Positions 61,470 through 64,000 of a stretch of DNA of 64,000 nucleotides are shown in pieces (positions within the stretch are counted from its first letter, which is position 1; each line of letters begins with the position of its first letter). The DNA comes from Desulfomonile sp963700305 (GTDB lineage Bacteria > Desulfobacterota > Desulfomonilia > Desulfomonilales > Desulfomonilaceae): the NCBI GenBank assembly GCA_963700305.1, contig CAVOXB010000011.1:1-64000 (forward strand), written 5' to 3'. The translations under genes were made by a program, and so were the position numbers. The notes below the pieces were generated by a model. That model saw nothing but the letters and a program-made list of their open reading frames with translations. It did not search any database and was not told the origin of the DNA.

Positions 61470-63900
61470 TTAATAATCAAGATTGACTACGTTCAGGGCA
61501 TTTTTCTCAATGAACTCTCTCCTGGGTTCGACCTGATCTCCCATTAGCGTGGAAAAAATCTCGTTGGCCTTTACCGCGTCTTCGATAGTCACTTGCAACA
61601 ACTTGCGGTTTTCAGGGTTCATAGTGGTATCCCACAACTGCTCGGCATTCATTTCACCTAGACCTTTATATCTTTGAATAGCAAGTTTCTTGCGGCCATT
61701 TTCAACTATTGTTTCAACCAGATTGGAGAAAGACGGCACTTCGAGTCTGCTATCATCGATCTGAAGTATAAAAGGAGGCTCTCCTACCGATTTGACCCGT
61801 CGATTTATGGATACTATTTCTTCGAACGAAGGCGATTCGGTCATGTCAAAGTCTATTTTCGTTTTTTTCGTCATTCCGTTGCGTGTAGATTGAACGTCTA
61901 TGTCGTACTTGGATTCTTCTTCATCCTTGTCTATCTTCATGATGACCGGCTTGAGCTCAGGGTGTATCTTTTCCAACCTAGCCCTTACCTTCTGCACCAA
62001 ATCCTCTACTTCGCTTTGTTCTCCAAGGGATTCGGCTGTGAGGCCTTCCCTTATGAAGGCTTTCAAAATTATGCGTTCCATGTTCTTGCGTTCGTACATA
62101 TCAAGGATTTTTTCCATCCTCATGAGATTCTTAATAGCATTAACAAGAACAAGGCCTTCCATAAATTCTTCAGGCTCTTTTTCTATTCTCACGTTTTCAA
62201 GGCCGTGATTCAGGATCACGTCTTCAAGAGTACTTTCGTCTTTTACATAAAATTCGTTCTTACCTCTTTTCACCTTGAATAGAGGCGGTTGAGCAAAATA
62301 CAAATAGCCTCTGTTGATCACTTCCGACATCCATCTAAAGAAAAAAGTAAGCAAAAGGGTCCGTATATGGGCCCCATCCACGTCCGCATCGGTCATGATG
62401 ACTATCTTGTGATAACGAATTTTGGCAACGTCAAAGTCTTCTTCACCTATTCCGGTTCCCAGGGCGGTAATTAGGACTCGTATTTCCTGGCTCTGGATTA
62501 TTTTATCGAATCTCGCCTTTTCCACATTGAGTATTTTGCCTTTCAGCGGCAACACTGCTTGGATTGCGCGATCTCTGCCTTGTTTAGCTGAACCGCCCGC
62601 TGATTCTCCCTCTACTATAAAAAGCTCGGTTTGCGCTGGGTCTTTTTCCTGGCAGTCCGCAAGCTTTCCAGGTAGTGCCGAGACTTCTAAAGCGCTTTTG
62701 CGGCGAGTGAGCTCCCGTGCTTTCCTTGCTGCTTCACGGGCCCTACTGGCTTCCATGGCCTTCTGCACTATCCATTTGGCTGCCTGGGGATTTTCTTCCA
62801 GATATTCCGAAAGCTTTTCATTTACCAGCTGTTCCACGATGCCCCGAATGTCCATGTTTCCCAGCTTTGACTTGGTCTGGCTGTCAAATTGGGGGTTCAA
62901 TATCCGCACGCTCAATACTGCGGTCAATCCCTCGCGAAGGTCTTCCCCGCTCACATTCAGCTGTATTTTGCCATTCTTCAGCAGTCCTTTGGAACTGGCA
63001 TATTGATTCATCGTCCTGGTCAGCGCAGCTCTGAAACCGGACAGGTGGGTCCCGCCTTCAAAGGTGTTTATATTGTTGCAGTAAGTGAATACTGTCTCTG
63101 AATAGCCGTCATTGTACTGGATGGCGCACTCTACTAAATTGTTATCTTTTTCCCCCATTATGTATATGGGTCTTCCGTCCATGGTTTTCTTGGCACGATT
63201 CAAATGCTCCACAAAAGAAACTATTCCACCCTCGGTACTCGAAAACAACCTGAGGTTTCTGGGATCGTTCGTCCTCAAATGTTATTTTCAGTCCTTTGTT
63301 GAGAAAAGCCAATTCCCTGAGTCTTGCAGCTATCACATCGTAGCTGCATTCCAGATTGCCGAATATCAGAGAGTCTGCCTTGAACGTGATCTTGGTGCCG
63401 TTTCTTTTAGTGGTACCAACCACTTCCAGCTCGCTATCTTTTTTGCCTCTTCGGTAGGTTTGTCGGAAAACCTGGCCATTGCGCCTGATTTCTAGTTTGA
63501 GGAGTTCAGATAGGGCATTGACCACTGAAACGCCCACTCCGTGTAGTCCGCCGGACACTTTATATGTTTTGCTGTCGAATTTTCCTCCGGCGTGCAGCAT
63601 CGTCATGACCACTTCAGCCGCAGGGATTTTTTCCGTGGGATGCATTTCTGTGGGTATGCCTCGGCCATCGTCCTCTATAGTGACCGATGAATCAAGATGC
63701 ACTATCACGTTGATGAAGTGGCAATACCCTGCCAAAGCTTCATCAACGGCATTGTCGACCACTTCCCAGACAAGCTGATGAAGCCCTTCGATACTAGTAT
63801 TGCCTATGTACATTCCCGGGGTGTTTCTAACTGCTTCCAGACCCTCCAGGACTCTTATCTGTTCGGCGCCATAATTTTCAAATTGCTGTTGTTCTTCCAC
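61470..63900 (-). CDS. gyrB: DNA gyrase subunit B, one frameshift
   Basis: ATPase subunit of the type II topoisomerase that supercoils DNA. About 809 residues after correction. GTG 63900 has GGAGAGGAA upstream. GHKL ATPase: VDNAVDEALAG, EDDGRGIP and GGLHGVGVSVVNALS. TOPRIM: ELFIVEGESAGGSAKQGRD and VIMTDADVDGAHIRTLLLTFFFR. The C-terminus EKNALNVVNLDY is typical. The frame breaks at a C3 run on the plus strand (63229–63231); one base fewer restores FEYRGGIVSFVEHL. Essential gene, so the break is almost certainly not real. The 100 bases to the window edge show no further gene. Confidence 0.96.
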
Positions 63901-64000
63901 AGCTTGTTCCTCTCCAGATCCATCTGAATAGTTGCTGATAAGTCAAAGTTATTAGAATAGTGTCAAAATCAGGATTATTTTTTCGGCTCACTGAATTGAT

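Noticed and set aside
1..64000. tRNA, rRNA, CRISPR array, prophage or complete insertion sequence
   Set aside because: Looked for on both strands by eye; no cloverleaf, no short regularly spaced repeats, no integrase or full transposase found. A covariance-model scan would be decisive for small RNAs.

Overview
The window reads as two stretches of different origin joined near base 16,500. Left of it (1–~16,500) the genes are visibly GC-rich (40 of 60 bases are G or C at 14,221–14,280). They encode a two-partner secretion operon (accessory lipoprotein, TpsB transporter, giant repeat-rich TpsA exoprotein), a SHOCT-type lipoprotein, an orphan fused TssB–TssC sheath-like protein, a single-pass membrane protein, a TPR–methyltransferase and the 3' part of a second methyltransferase with a regulatory domain. 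Right of it base composition is lower (25 of 60 at 27,361–27,420), dispersed non-coding repeats appear, and the gene set suits an anaerobic delta-proteobacterial (Desulfobacterota-like) chromosome. That lineage call is inference from gene families, not from a marker phylogeny. At the join a minus-strand and a plus-strand gene both lose their 5' parts.

Right part in order: a ribbon-helix-helix-like protein; a tandem of two tiny membrane peptides plus a four-helix membrane protein; pckG (GTP-dependent PEP carboxykinase); a MntA/HepT-type nucleotidyltransferase–HEPN pair; a hybrid sensor kinase; a polytopic membrane protein; a TPR–CHAT protease-like protein whose first residues look borrowed from a REP-associated transposase; a response regulator; an RND exporter; a secreted protein with two formylglycine-generating-enzyme domains and a PDZ domain; tatA; a GltD-like flavoprotein with ferredoxin domains; a cysteine-rich secreted protein; a B12-binding radical SAM enzyme; an esterase; rnhB; a membrane TPR protein with an in-frame amber codon; an AsmA-like giant; a Rho_N-domain protein; a membrane module (DUF975-like, RDD, SpoIIM-like, anti-sigma-kinase–GNAT fusion); an isochorismatase-like hydrolase; an aldo/keto reductase; trmFO; a predicted outer-membrane protein with a duplicated leader; a single-pass Pro/Met-rich protein; and gyrB at the right edge.

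About a third of the genes, including gyrB and pckG, are split by single-base indels. Nearly all are one extra base, mostly in a homopolymer, and the reading resumes in the other frame with nothing lost. I therefore treat them as probable sequence or assembly errors and give each broken gene as one CDS. I found no rRNA, tRNA, CRISPR array or complete insertion sequence. Gene-poor stretches hold dispersed inverted-repeat elements of three kinds.
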